A stretch of DNA of 59,857 bases, taken from Phycisphaeraceae bacterium (GTDB lineage Bacteria > Planctomycetota > Phycisphaerae > Phycisphaerales > Phycisphaeraceae). The position numbers and the translations under genes are program-made. Numbering within the stretch: the first letter of the stretch is position 1; each line of letters opens with the position of its first letter. The stretch covers positions 1 to 59,857 of the forward strand of contig JANQFR010000054.1 of assembly GCA_028277745.1 (NCBI GenBank). Direction: 5' to 3'. The notes under the pieces are model-generated. The model searched no databases and was not told where the DNA came from. It saw nothing but the letters and a program-made list of their open reading frames with translations. Positions 18,201-27,600 of this stretch are shown one piece after another.

Positions 18201-20509
18201 ACTGGGACATGCTCGTGCGGGCGGCGCACACGCTGTTAACGTTCCGTGGCGCCGACCTGTCGCTCGAACAGGCCATGGCCTACTCCGGCGATGCGTTCAA
18301 CCTGTGTCACGCGTCGCACTGGCAGAACACGGCCTACCTCGGGGCGCCGCACGACCCGATGCACGCGCTCGCCGATGCCGTGGGCTTCGAATACGAGGTG
18401 CTCAGCGAAGGGCACCGCGTCCCGGTGATCCGTCGCCACACGCCTGAAGCGCTTGAGGCGCTCACCGACAAAGCCCTGGCGAAGATCGTCGCCGAGATCG
18501 CCGCCGGTCGGCCGGTGATGGTCGGCGGGACAGAGGACCACTGCGGCACGTGGACGCTGGCGGTCGGTTACGACCCGGCCACGAAGAGCTTCTGCCACGT
18601 CGGCGCCGGGATGGGACATGCGGAGGAAACGCCCTACCGCTGGGTGAAGATCCGCGGCGTGGCGCCCGGCAGCGTGGATGAAGCATTCGGCACGATGGAC
18701 GGACGGGTGCGGGGGGTCTTCCGCGACGACGCGCTGTTCGGCTGGCACGCCAACCCCGGATACCTGTTCAAGCAGCGCCAAGCGGAACCGCCGTCGGCCG
18801 CGGACCGCGCGATCGCCACGCTGCGGCTGGCGGTGCGCCTGCACCGCGCGGAGGACCGGTATCGCCGGAACTGGGGCGGCGTGACGTACTTCTTCGGCGA
18901 GGCGGCGTACGAGCAATGGGCCGACGCGTTGGAGCAGTTGGATTACCCCGGCGACCTCGACGGCCCGTTCGAGACCAACGGCGTCGAGCCCGCTTACGAC
19001 TGGTATTCGATGGGCAACATGGACATGCAGGTCGACCAGATCATCGTCGGCCGCGCCGCCGCCGCGGCGTTCTGCGACGAGGCGGCGGACGTGTTGCCCG
19101 CGGCCGCCGAACCCCTGCGCCGCGCGGCGGAACAGTACCGCCGGCAGGTCGCCGTGGCCCGCGAGGCGTTCGCGGTGTTCATCCCGCGGTTCGACGGCAA
19201 TGACGAAGCGCGCACCGCCTACTTCACCGACCCGGACAGGCGCCGGCAAGGCGCCGCGGCCATCCGGCGGATGCTCGAACACGAACGCGCCGCCATCGCC
19301 GCGATCGAGCGGGCGCTCGCCATATTGCGATCGGTGATCAGGCGCGACGGCGATCGCGTGTGGATCGATGGCGTCGAAGTCGACACGCCCCTCGACATCG
19401 TCCGGTGGGACACGATGCTCCACGGTCTGCGTACGATGCTCCAACACCGCGGGGAAGACGTGACCTTTGAAGAGCTGGCCGCTCTGTCGGGCGAGGCGTT
19501 CATGCTGGCCCACAACCGCGGCTGGGCGGGCGGGGACCTGCACCTGTCCTGCCCGACCGACCCGCTGACCAACGCCGCCCGGACGCTGGGGTACCGCAGT
19601 ACGTTTCTGACACTGGGCCGACCCAGCGCGCTGCGTAAGCAGCCGAACGACGAGGTCCGCGGTCAAACCCTGGCGATCCTGGAGCGGATGTGGGCCGAGC
19701 TGGACGCGGGCCGGCCGGTCTTTGCGCCCGGGGTGAAAACCGAGTGCGGCCGATGGGGCGTCATCACCGGGTACGGCCGGGCGGCGCTGGAGATGCGCTA
19801 CGACGACGGGCACGGGCCGAGGTGGCAGCACATCCCGGGCATCAGCGGGCCGACGGTGTCGGGCGCGGACGGCCACTGGGACAGCCAGGTCCGCGGCAAT
19901 GCATATCAGGGCCACCGCTTCGGCAGGCTCGGCGGGTGGCAGGGCAGCGCGGCGTTCCTCCTCGGCGAGAAGGGGCAGGCCCCCAGCGACAGGCAGCGCG
20001 TCGTCACGACGCTGCGTCGAGCCGTCGAGCTGCACCACGCGCCGGCCGGCGAGTCGCACTGGCCGCACGAGGTCGTCTTCGGCGCCGAGGCTTACGCGGC
20101 CTGGGCCGAAGACCTGGCGTTGATCGACGACGCGATGGTCGATCGTCAGAAGAAGGCGGGCGCTCCATCGGATCGGGGTGAGCTGCGGAACCTGGAGTTG
20201 ATGGTCGACCAGGTCGTGCGCGGCCGCACGATCGCCGCCGACTATTGCGACCGCGCCGCCGAGCTCATCCCCGCCGCATCCGCCCCGTTCCACGAGGCGG
20301 CCGCGCGCTACCGCGAGGAAGCCGCGCTCGCCGGACAGGCTTTCGCCCCCTTTGCCACGCCGACCGACGAACTGGATGACGCCCGACTCGCGTGGCTGCG
20401 CGACCCGGACAAACGGGCCGCGGGGGCGCAGGCGGTCCTGCGGATGTCCGAGCACGAACGGGCCGCGATCGCCGCGATCCAGCAGGCATTGGACCAGGTT
20501 CAGCCCTGA
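15275..20509 (+). CDS. Giant ECF sigma factor fused to BtrH_N-like, GNAT and GyrI-like domains
   Basis: A 1744-residue fusion. Residues 1-175 are a complete ECF sigma factor: region 2 (AEDVAQDCFFQLTRK) and region 4 with its helix-turn-helix (TEVAQRLGISQSAVSRRIDRG). A low-complexity Ala/Thr linker and one hydrophobic helix (about 240-263) follow. Then come a first BtrH_N-like unit with a helical tail (about 285-600), a GNAT-like domain (about 618-770), a GyrI-like effector-binding domain (about 795-960) and two more BtrH_N-like units (about 960-1355 and 1355-1744). Each of the last two ends in a helical bundle with an EHERAAIAAIE motif. BtrH_N is named from the pattern GEDVTFEELAALSGEAFML and later AGRPV and WGVITGY; the catalytic Cys of papain-like enzymes is not evident. 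Probably a membrane-tethered sigma factor with sensors. GGGAG supports the start. Confidence 0.85.
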   Translation: MLTDSDLLEQFVATRSAEAFAEIVRRYTGLVYGVACRTTRDRIAAEDVAQDCFFQLTRKAGEVRGSLSGWLHRVALNRALEINRSEATRRRYERRMETPGNAATTDHHETTWADLAPKVDAALAALPDRLRTPMVGHFLCGQRQTEVAQRLGISQSAVSRRIDRGLERVRAHLRKEGVAVPGAGAFAALLTAHTAEAAPATLTAALTRLAAAGPATAAASTASTAVGAAATAAGLGLPMGKAALALVGAALGLALVSTAFFLGRPHRSPTMAPSPQMIQPVSFPAGQWWDDSFSQAVVAAAHARGVDADYTVVHRLSTNLFVPAVNERESCGAWWHWYGRDAAIDHVGAALGLRFEQLDLPEPPRWSQDLTPQQWEAACSGHRAQCAPIIRAALDAGQPVLTGDGWTSGDDGAFIPWCQWGVVRAVEDDSTIKGVTRDRDEAQLIFVGPCYAMTEAGSALTPRQAETRALRLAAQRIRAEGPFASEGDLHHGAAAMDRWIDRMATVPGFCADCQEREGRGWACANSSARRMIQASRQAADQLRAMASPDARQRLEAAAASYEHIADLLAPAVDDNAAGSYRQTVGDLTAQAAHADTLRQVKAELLNAADAMEQAATRPTVVRRFRAEDWADLRDIARDMHETGGTRYDHAWPTDERGARGMADYVAKEGDFWAVCLADSDRVVGLLSLGQPDPDGRVELGHMFHSRFRSGDVDTGAIRCILHRAFERPEVHAVFGLNAVDWAGQIDPLTELGFRETGRGPSPGFATDAQGEPIGFVGNTMELTRQAWIESGVIATGPDQTPRLVQRPAFRVLGVEDDRATLEANDPGFANIWSRRFMPHAEAAGRASPDGVHYNVFFPDPDAPADAPTGRMLVGMEVTGEPTVPDEEGWVIREVPATTYLVFGTTVRDVGDTWGQVVDHWLPETRWRVDRAAAGLDHHPPGTANVGSPMTIWLPVVLKEDQRLLIEGVPHETFGIHWDMLVRAAHTLLTFRGADLSLEQAMAYSGDAFNLCHASHWQNTAYLGAPHDPMHALADAVGFEYEVLSEGHRVPVIRRHTPEALEALTDKALAKIVAEIAAGRPVMVGGTEDHCGTWTLAVGYDPATKSFCHVGAGMGHAEETPYRWVKIRGVAPGSVDEAFGTMDGRVRGVFRDDALFGWHANPGYLFKQRQAEPPSAADRAIATLRLAVRLHRAEDRYRRNWGGVTYFFGEAAYEQWADALEQLDYPGDLDGPFETNGVEPAYDWYSMGNMDMQVDQIIVGRAAAAAFCDEAADVLPAAAEPLRRAAEQYRRQVAVAREAFAVFIPRFDGNDEARTAYFTDPDRRRQGAAAIRRMLEHERAAIAAIERALAILRSVIRRDGDRVWIDGVEVDTPLDIVRWDTMLHGLRTMLQHRGEDVTFEELAALSGEAFMLAHNRGWAGGDLHLSCPTDPLTNAARTLGYRSTFLTLGRPSALRKQPNDEVRGQTLAILERMWAELDAGRPVFAPGVKTECGRWGVITGYGRAALEMRYDDGHGPRWQHIPGISGPTVSGADGHWDSQVRGNAYQGHRFGRLGGWQGSAAFLLGEKGQAPSDRQRVVTTLRRAVELHHAPAGESHWPHEVVFGAEAYAAWAEDLALIDDAMVDRQKKAGAPSDRGELRNLELMVDQVVRGRTIAADYCDRAAELIPAASAPFHEAAARYREEAALAGQAFAPFATPTDELDDARLAWLRDPDKRAAGAQAVLRMSEHERAAIAAIQQALDQVQP

Positions 20510-20524
20510 CGCCCCGCGGGTCGG

Positions 20525-20543
20525 GCATGAAGCCATTTCATGC
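20525..20543. promoter_or_regulatory. Inverted repeat abutting the LacI-gene -35 box
   Basis: GCATGAA, loop GCCAT, TTCATGC, ending one base before TTGACA. It could be an operator for autoregulation or a weak terminator of the giant gene. Confidence 0.4.
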
Positions 20544-20572
20544 TTGACAAATCGTCGGAAGCGCGGTAACTT
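20544..20572 (+). promoter_or_regulatory. Sigma-70 type promoter of the LacI-family gene
   Basis: A perfect TTGACA (20544-20549), a 17-base spacer and TAACTT (20567-20572). The start codon lies 21 bases after the -10 box. Confidence 0.65.
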
Positions 20573-20592
20573 CTACGTATTCAGTCCGCGTC

Positions 20593-21663
20593 GTGCGTAT
20601 CGAGGTCGAGCGCCAGCCGAAGGGCCATCCTTTGATTCAGGCCATTAACCAGTCCGTCATCGCCAGGGAGCTCGGGGTCAGCCAACGGGCGGTTTCGTTT
20701 GCTTTGAACCGCAAGCCCGGGGTCTCGCCCGAGACGCGCAGGAAGATCCTGGAAGCCGCCCAACGCATGGGGTACCAGCCCAACGCCGCGGCCCGCGCGA
20801 CGCGGACCCGGCGGTTCAGGCAGGTGGCGCTGCTGAACAGCGTGGACAAGAATGTCTCATACCGCCCGGCTCCGCTGCTGGACGCGGTCCACGACGCCCT
20901 GGCCGAGCGCGACCTCAACACCGTGTACGTCAAGCTGCCGGACGAGAAGCTGGTCAGTGAGGGCTATACGCCGCGTATCCTCCGGGAGCTGATGGTGGAT
21001 GGCCTGCTGGTCAACTACCGTCACCACATCCCGCCCCGGATGGTGGAGCTGATCGAGGCCAACCATCTGCCGGCGGTCTGGCTGGGGGCGATCCGGGAGC
21101 AGGACTGCGTTTACCCGGACGACCGCGACGGCGCCCGCCGGCTCACCGAGCACCTGCTGGGGCTTGGCCACCGCCGGATCGCGTTTGTCGATCTGCGGAA
21201 CGGCCCGGTGTTGACCCCCGAGACCCGTCCCGCCGCCGTCGAGCGCCGCGCGGGCTATGAGATGGCCATGAAGCGGGCCGGGCTGGCGCCCGCGTTGATC
21301 TGCGGCGCGCGGCCGTTGCGCGTCTGGCCGCAGCGCGTGGCCGAAGCGATGGGTTCAGCGGATCGGCCCACGGCGTTGATCTGTATCGATTACGCGCACG
21401 CGGAACAGGTCTTCCCCGTGCTTGAGCGGGGGCTCGGCCTGTCGACGCCGGGCGATGTCAGCGTTGCGACTTTCTGCTTCGCTCCCTACCGCATCGGCCT
21501 CACCCCGGTGGCGACGATGGTGACGCCGCATGACGCGTGCGGCCGCCTGGCGGTGGAGATGCTCCTGAAAAAAATCGAAGACCCGGCGCGCGGCTGCGAT
21601 CCCGTGCGGCCCGGCCACACGTTTACGCCCGGCGAGACCCTTGGGCCGCCCCCGAAGATTTGA
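20593..21663 (+). CDS. LacI-family transcriptional regulator
   Basis: A 356-residue regulator. The N-terminal helix-turn-helix is VIARELGVSQRAVSFALNR, followed by the hinge helix region YQPNAAARATRT. The rest is a periplasmic-binding-protein-like ligand domain (HLLGLGHRRIAFVD; PTALICIDYAHAEQVFPVL). It has about 20 extra residues before the usual LacI N-terminus; the only plausible start is the GTG at 20593, set by the upstream promoter. LacI proteins usually repress sugar genes. Here the next genes encode two PEP-CTERM proteins, one a phosphoesterase, so these are the likely targets, an inference from position. Confidence 0.92.
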   Translation: MRIEVERQPKGHPLIQAINQSVIARELGVSQRAVSFALNRKPGVSPETRRKILEAAQRMGYQPNAAARATRTRRFRQVALLNSVDKNVSYRPAPLLDAVHDALAERDLNTVYVKLPDEKLVSEGYTPRILRELMVDGLLVNYRHHIPPRMVELIEANHLPAVWLGAIREQDCVYPDDRDGARRLTEHLLGLGHRRIAFVDLRNGPVLTPETRPAAVERRAGYEMAMKRAGLAPALICGARPLRVWPQRVAEAMGSADRPTALICIDYAHAEQVFPVLERGLGLSTPGDVSVATFCFAPYRIGLTPVATMVTPHDACGRLAVEMLLKKIEDPARGCDPVRPGHTFTPGETLGPPPKI

Positions 21664-21745
21664 AATGTCTCACCCCTGACCCGTCAGCGGCGGGGTGGTT
21701 TGAAGATCGGATGGTTTGAGGAAAACTTTCAACGGAGGCTCAGTC

Positions 21746-22459
21746 ATGCGGATCACTTGTTGGAGACCCCTTCTCAGCGGAATCGTCGCCGCCGGCCTGG
21801 CGGCATCCAGCCACGCCGCGGTCATCGGCACGTACACCTTTGACAACACCAACGGCGTCAACGACGCCCCGGCGGACAAAACCATCGACGCCCAGCCCGC
21901 CAACGCCACGTTCAGCGCCTTCCAGGTCGTCGGCGTCAGCGAGAACGAGCAAGGCAGAGGCGCCAGCAGCGCCAACACGCTCGCCACCGGCGGCAGCGGC
22001 TTGCCCGGGCAGTGGTCCCAGGACAACCAGTCGTTCAGCGCGACCGACTACGTGGGCTTTACCCTCACCGCGGACGTCGGCTACGAGATCGACCTCGCTG
22101 AACTGTCACTGGACTACGGCCAGGCCAACGGCTTTACCGGCGACAGCACCTTCTCCCCACGCGACCTGAGCGTGTTGATCCGCACCAGCCCCACCGGGCT
22201 CTTCACCGAAGTGATCAACGAAGACAACATCATGTTGGACGCCAACTCTTTCGCCACGTTCACGGCGGACCTGACCGGCCTGGCCAACACCAGCTTCCTT
22301 GAGGTCCGCATCCGGGTTTCGGACCAGGACGCCGACCGGCTCGCCCGTTTCGACAACGTCCAGGTGGACGCCGGCGTCCAGCTGATCCCCGAGCCGGCCA
22401 GCGTCGCGTTGATCGGGCTCGCGGGCCTGGTCATCTTTAGTCGACGTCGCGCGGCCTGA
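21746..22459 (+). CDS. PEP-CTERM exported protein
   Basis: A 237-residue protein with a signal peptide (cleavage near ASSHAAV) and a C-terminal sorting tail IPEPASVALIGLAGLVIF followed by SRRRAA. The PEP-CTERM signal is known to be processed by an exosortase, which is not in this window. The body is a beta-rich domain (VGFTLTADVGYEIDLAELSL; ARFDNVQVDAG). The same domain appears at the C-terminal end of the next gene's product. GGAGG lies eight bases before the ATG. Probably an envelope or extracellular-matrix protein; ligand unknown. Confidence 0.88.
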   Translation: MRITCWRPLLSGIVAAGLAASSHAAVIGTYTFDNTNGVNDAPADKTIDAQPANATFSAFQVVGVSENEQGRGASSANTLATGGSGLPGQWSQDNQSFSATDYVGFTLTADVGYEIDLAELSLDYGQANGFTGDSTFSPRDLSVLIRTSPTGLFTEVINEDNIMLDANSFATFTADLTGLANTSFLEVRIRVSDQDADRLARFDNVQVDAGVQLIPEPASVALIGLAGLVIFSRRRAA

Positions 22460-22507
22460 ATGGGCCCGTTGTTGAAGCCAACCGTTCGGGCGCTGCGTGA
22501 AGCACAC

Positions 22508-24385
22508 ATGAAAAGACTTGTCTTGGTCATCCTGACCGCCGCGGTCCTCACCGCCCCCGCGTCGGCGGACCCGTGGACCTTCGTCTCGACGCCGGACTTT
22601 CTGAACGTCGATGTGGGGGACCTGACCACGTACAGCGGCCCGTCGTTTAACACGCCCTCGGGCAACAGCACCAACGCGTCCTGGGAGAACGCCGCCGGCA
22701 CGTTTCTGGACGGTATCGCCGCGGAGAACCCGGACTTCGTCATGGTGGCCGGCGATCTGGTCATGGCGCGGTGGTTCCAGGACGCCTGGGCCGACGGGGT
22801 GTTCGAGCAGAAGTTTGCCTCCAAAGCCGACCGAACCAACAACTCCACGGCGACGATCGAACAGAACCGCGTCATCAACGCCAGCGACTTCTACTACGGC
22901 GCCTGGAAGCAGCGTTTCACCAGCCGGGGCCTGCCGGTGTACGCCGCGGTGGGCGATCACGAGCTGGGCGACGATCCCTCGTGGAACGATACGTTTGGCC
23001 GGCAGACCGTCGGCGTCTACCGCGATCAGTTCGCCAGCCATTTTGTCAACCCGTTCACCAATACCCCCGGGGCAACGCTGGCCCCCGGCTCATCGCTCTA
23101 CAGCAAGCCGGCCTCGGGCCAGCACGCGGAGACGGCTTACGCCATCAAGCACCGCAACACGCTGCTGGTCACCGTCGACGTGTTCAGGCAGAACGCCAAC
23201 GGATCGATGAGCGTGACCGTCGCCGACGAGCAGTTGGCCTGGCTGGGGCAGACGCTGGACACGGCCGCCGATGACCCCGCGATCGACCATGTCATCGTCC
23301 AGGGGCACACGCCGGTGCTCACGCCGGTCGACAGCCGGGTGAGCAGCACGCTGAAGATGAGCGGCGGCGCCGACTCCGCGTTCTGGCGGACGCTGCGCGA
23401 CGCCGGCGTGGACTTCTACCTCAACGGCGAGGTCCACGACGTCACGATCCGGCAGGACGCCGCGGAGCAGAGCCTGCTGCAGATCAGCCACGGCGGGATC
23501 TTCGGGTTTCAGCCCGCCAACGACATCTCTTACCTCAAGGGCGTCGTCGATGGCGAGGTCATCACCCTCGAGATGAAGTCGCTGGGCTTTTCGGTCAGCG
23601 GCGGACAGTTCTACCAGCCCGGCAACCCCACGACCCAGCTCAAAGACACGATCACCCTCGACGCCAACGGGTTCCAGAGCGTCGGCTCCCTGACGATCGA
23701 CAAATCGGACGGCTTCACGCGGTTCCTCAACGCCACCGGCGTGTTCAGCGGCGTCACGTCCCCGACGGCGCCGACGCTGGGCGTTTTCCGGTTCGACGCC
23801 ACGGGCGACGGCAACGGGTTCACGACCGACCCCGCGGCTTCCGATGTCGCTGCGGGGGCGGCCTTCTCGCCATTCGCCGCCGCCGGCGTCACGCCGTTGA
23901 CGTCCGGCTCGGGCAACGTCGGCCGGTTCGCCGCCGCGGGCTGGCCCGGCGCCAGCGGCTCACACGGCCCATCGAGCTACGACGACGGCGCGTACGTCGG
24001 CTTTACGGTCTCCGCCGCCGACCCCGGGACCGTCCTCGACCTGGCCCTCCTGAGCTTCACGTGGAACCGCACCCTCAAGGGCCCGAACGACGGCATCCTC
24101 CGCGTGAGCAGCGACGGGTTCGTCACGTTCGTGGAGTTCGATCTGTTCGCGGACGTTGACGATCACGACATCGACATACTGACCTCGGTCGATCTGACCG
24201 GCCTGTCCCCCGCGTCCTCGTTCGCGTTCCGTTTCTACTTCAAAGACAGCGACGCCAGCGGCGCAACCTTCATGCGTCTGGATGACGTCGTGCTCAGGGG
24301 CGATGTGGCGCTGATCCCCGAGCCCTCGGCGCTGTTCGTGCTCCCCGCCGGCACCCTGCTGCTGCGCCGGTTAACCCGGCCATAA
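22508..24385 (+). CDS. Calcineurin-like metallophosphoesterase with PEP-CTERM tail
   Basis: A 625-residue exported protein: signal peptide (1-21), a metallophosphoesterase domain (about 25-375), a beta-sandwich domain like that of the upstream PEP-CTERM protein (about 425-600), and the tail IPEPSALFVLPAGTLLL plus basic residues. Metal-binding motifs visible are VAGDL, GDHE (the usual GNH[DE] with Asp for Asn), VQGHTPV and GEVH (usual GHxH). The first Asp-x-His motif is not clear near STPDFLN, so activity is uncertain. The enzyme would act outside the cytoplasm on phosphate esters. It follows the PEP-CTERM gene after 48 bp, probably in one operon. Confidence 0.83.
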   Translation: MKRLVLVILTAAVLTAPASADPWTFVSTPDFLNVDVGDLTTYSGPSFNTPSGNSTNASWENAAGTFLDGIAAENPDFVMVAGDLVMARWFQDAWADGVFEQKFASKADRTNNSTATIEQNRVINASDFYYGAWKQRFTSRGLPVYAAVGDHELGDDPSWNDTFGRQTVGVYRDQFASHFVNPFTNTPGATLAPGSSLYSKPASGQHAETAYAIKHRNTLLVTVDVFRQNANGSMSVTVADEQLAWLGQTLDTAADDPAIDHVIVQGHTPVLTPVDSRVSSTLKMSGGADSAFWRTLRDAGVDFYLNGEVHDVTIRQDAAEQSLLQISHGGIFGFQPANDISYLKGVVDGEVITLEMKSLGFSVSGGQFYQPGNPTTQLKDTITLDANGFQSVGSLTIDKSDGFTRFLNATGVFSGVTSPTAPTLGVFRFDATGDGNGFTTDPAASDVAAGAAFSPFAAAGVTPLTSGSGNVGRFAAAGWPGASGSHGPSSYDDGAYVGFTVSAADPGTVLDLALLSFTWNRTLKGPNDGILRVSSDGFVTFVEFDLFADVDDHDIDILTSVDLTGLSPASSFAFRFYFKDSDASGATFMRLDDVVLRGDVALIPEPSALFVLPAGTLLLRRLTRP

Positions 24386-24393
24386 CGCTGCCC

Positions 24394-24433
24394 CTTAGCC
24401 GGGCCGCTACGCGGCCCTGGACCAGGCGGGCGT
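24394..24433. repeat. Truncated copy of the three-hairpin repeat
   Basis: Matches 12675-12714 almost base for base (one change in the central CTGGTCC/CTGGACC), then stops before the right half of the outer stem. It shows the element is dispersed and can be truncated. Confidence 0.65.
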
Positions 24434-24601
24434 CTAGGGCGGAAAACCCTCTAATGGTTTTCACGGTGTTTCCCGCGTCCCCCGTGATGGTACATTCGGC
24501 GGCAGACGTTTCGATTTCGGCCCCCGCGCGCATCAACCGGCGTTCGGCCGCATCATCCTCATGAACGCCGGCCGTGTTGGCTGGCGAGGAGTAGATGCCC
24601 G

Positions 24602-27600
24602 ATGCTGACCGACCAGACCTTGCTGCAACAGTTCGTGACCGACCGATCCGCCGAGGCGTTTCACGAGATCGTCCAGCGGTACGCGGGGATGGTGTTCGGC
24701 GCCGCGCTGCGGGTGACCGCCGACCGGGCGGCGGCGGAGGATGTGGCGCAGGACTGCTTCTTCAAGCTGACGCAGAAGGCGGACCAGGTCCGAGACTCGC
24801 TGCCGGGGTGGCTGCACCAGGCCGCGCTCAACCGGGCGCGGGAGGTGAGCCGCAGCGAGGCGGCCCGACGCCGGCGTGAGCAGGCCGCGGCGGTGAGGCC
24901 CGACGCGGCCGACGAGCCGGGCGCGGCTTGGGAGGACGTGGCGCCGCTGGTCGACGCGGCGTTGGCCGAGCTGCCCGGGGAGCTGCGTGATCCGCTGGTC
25001 GAGCATTATCTGTGCGGGCAACCGCAGCGGGCCGTGGCCGAGCGGCTGGGCGTGAACCAGGGCACGGTGTCGCGCCGGATCGACAAGGGCATCACCCAGG
25101 TGCGCCGCCACCTGCGCGAAGCCGGCGTCGCCGTGCCGAGCGTCGGCGCGCTGGCCACACTCCTCACCACGAACGCCGCCGGGGCGGCGCCCCCCACCCT
25201 CGTCGCCGCCCTGGGCAAAATCACGCTGGCCGGCGCCACCGGCGCCGCGGCAACCACGACCGCGGCCGCCTCCGCCGGCGGCATCGGCGCGGCGGTGCTG
25301 GGGTCCAAAGCGGGCCTCACCATCGCGGCATTACTCCTGCTGGCCGCCGCGATCGTTATCCCCACCGTCATCACCCGAAATCCGGGAGGCAACCCCATGA
25401 CCGCCACGCATGTGTCCCTCGCCGCCGGCGAAACGCTCACGCTCGCCGGACACACCTATACGCTGACCTGGCTGAAGCCGGGCGATCTGGACGAGGCGCC
25501 GCTGCCCGACAACGGGGCGCTGTTGCGGGCCACCGACGACCTGCCCTACCGCGACGGGATGGACCCGCTCTATAACCTCCACGTCGAGTTGAACCCGCAG
25601 GGCCACACCCAGGAATTGGCCGAGCGCCTTGGCCGGGAGGCCGACGCTTGGCGGAACCACTGGCGCGGACTGGCCGACGCGTTGCCCGCCGATCGGCCCT
25701 TCGCCCTGCTGGCTTATGAGGACGGCAAGCTGGCCGGCATGGTGCGCTTCTATCCCGCCGACGCCGCACATCTGATCGGTCACGAAGAGCAGCCCGCCAA
25801 CCAACCCCGCGCGTCGCTCCTGCTGGTCGGCGCAGCCATGGTCGACCCCTTGGGCGCAGAGCACGGCCTCGACGCCGCGCTGCTCCAGCGGGTCGTCCGA
25901 TTTGCGCGCGAATCGGGTTACCGCGGGGTGCAAGGCGTCGGCTGGAGTGAATCGCGCGTGTTCGCCGCGTGGGGCCAGCAGTTGCCCGCCTCGGTGTACG
26001 AAGCCGCCGGTTTCCGTCGTGCCGCGCAGCACCGCAGCGACCGCGGCAACGCCTTCAGGGACCAGCTCGCCGGCGCCCACGGCGAAGCCGCCCAGCGGCT
26101 GGCCCAGGCCGACGCCGACGCCGGCCTCACGGCCGAGCAAGCCAACACGCACCACCTGATGGCGATCACCCTGACGCCGGCGAGCGCCCGACGCGAGGAC
26201 GGCCGTGTGTGGATCGACGACATCCATTACGCCCGCTCGCTGGAGAGTAACGGGTACGTGCGTGGGTTCGAGGCGCTGCTCGCGGCCCGGGGCACGCCCG
26301 TCAGCTACGAACGCCTGATGGGCCTGTCGGGGATGGCGTTCATCACCCAGGTGGACACGGAGCACCGCTGGGAGGGCGTCCTCGACGCGGGCTGGTGGCC
26401 GCTGGACCCGATCGGGCTGGACCTGCGCAAGGGCTTTGTCGCGCGGGCGATCGGGTACGAACTCGAGGAATACGGCCAGCCGTTCAACGTCGACGCCTGG
26501 GCCGACCTCAATGACCGCCTGCCGCAGCAATACCAGCAGACGATCCGCGGGCCGCTCGAACGCGCGATCAATGCCGGGCATCCGGTGTTGACCCTGTGGT
26601 GCGGGACGAAGCAGGAGTTCGGCTACGTGATCTACGGCTACGATCAGGCGACCGACAAGCCCGCGATCTGGGGCCTGTGCGCTCGCTCGACCGAGGGCGA
26701 GTTAGGCCGCTGCGATGACTGGCCCTGGGGCGTGGTCATCCTCGGCGAGCAGACCGAGCCGATGGACGCCGACGCGGCCGACATCGCCGCCCTGCGCTAC
26801 GCCGCGCGGCTGATCCGCGACGAGGTCGACACCGCGTCGACGGGCAGAAAAAACCGGTGGCTCACCGGGCAGGAGGGTTACGCGTTCTGGGCGGCGCTGC
26901 TGCGCAACATGGACGAGCCGGTCCAGAATCGCCACCACTGGAACATGCGGAACAACCTGATCTGGCAACGGCGCACTGCCGTCGCCTATCTGAACGAGGT
27001 CGCCACGCGGTGGGACGGTGGGGCGGCCGAGGCCCTGACGCAGGCCGCCGGCGCCTACGAGCGCGTCATGGACGGGCTTCACGCGCTGCAACCCGGCGGC
27101 CTCGGCGGCAGCCCCGACGCCCGCCGGGCCATGGCGGATCAGATCGACCAGATCGCTTCGCTGGAGCGCGAAGCGGCACAGCACATTGAAAGGGCGGTGG
27201 TCGCCATGGCGGTGAAACGCGAAGACGACAGGGTCTGGATCGACGGCGTCGAGGGCTTCGGCGCCGATCTCTTCGCCAGCAGCATGCACGGCTCGCAGGC
27301 GCGCATCCTCGAAACGCTGGGCGAGTCGTTGACCTACGACGACCTGGTCGGCTACAGCGCGTTTGCGTTCCGCGTAGGCTTCGCGTCCGACCTCTGCCCC
27401 AGCGCCGGGCACCCCGCGTGCGGCTATCAATGCCTGGACAGCCGCGCCCTGCCGTGGTCCACGCAGATATACGAGTCGTTCCCGTGGAGCCAGGCCAGGG
27501 CAGACCCGGCCGCGTTCGAGGCCGAGGTGCGCGCCGCGGTCAAGGCCAGCATCGACCGGGGCATCCCTGTCCGTTACATCAGTGAAGAAGAAGGGCTGAT

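Noticed and set aside
18236..20536. 766-aa open frame antisense to the giant sigma fusion
   Set aside because: Same codon-bias artefact; no domain, no ribosome binding site, Arg/Val-rich composition.
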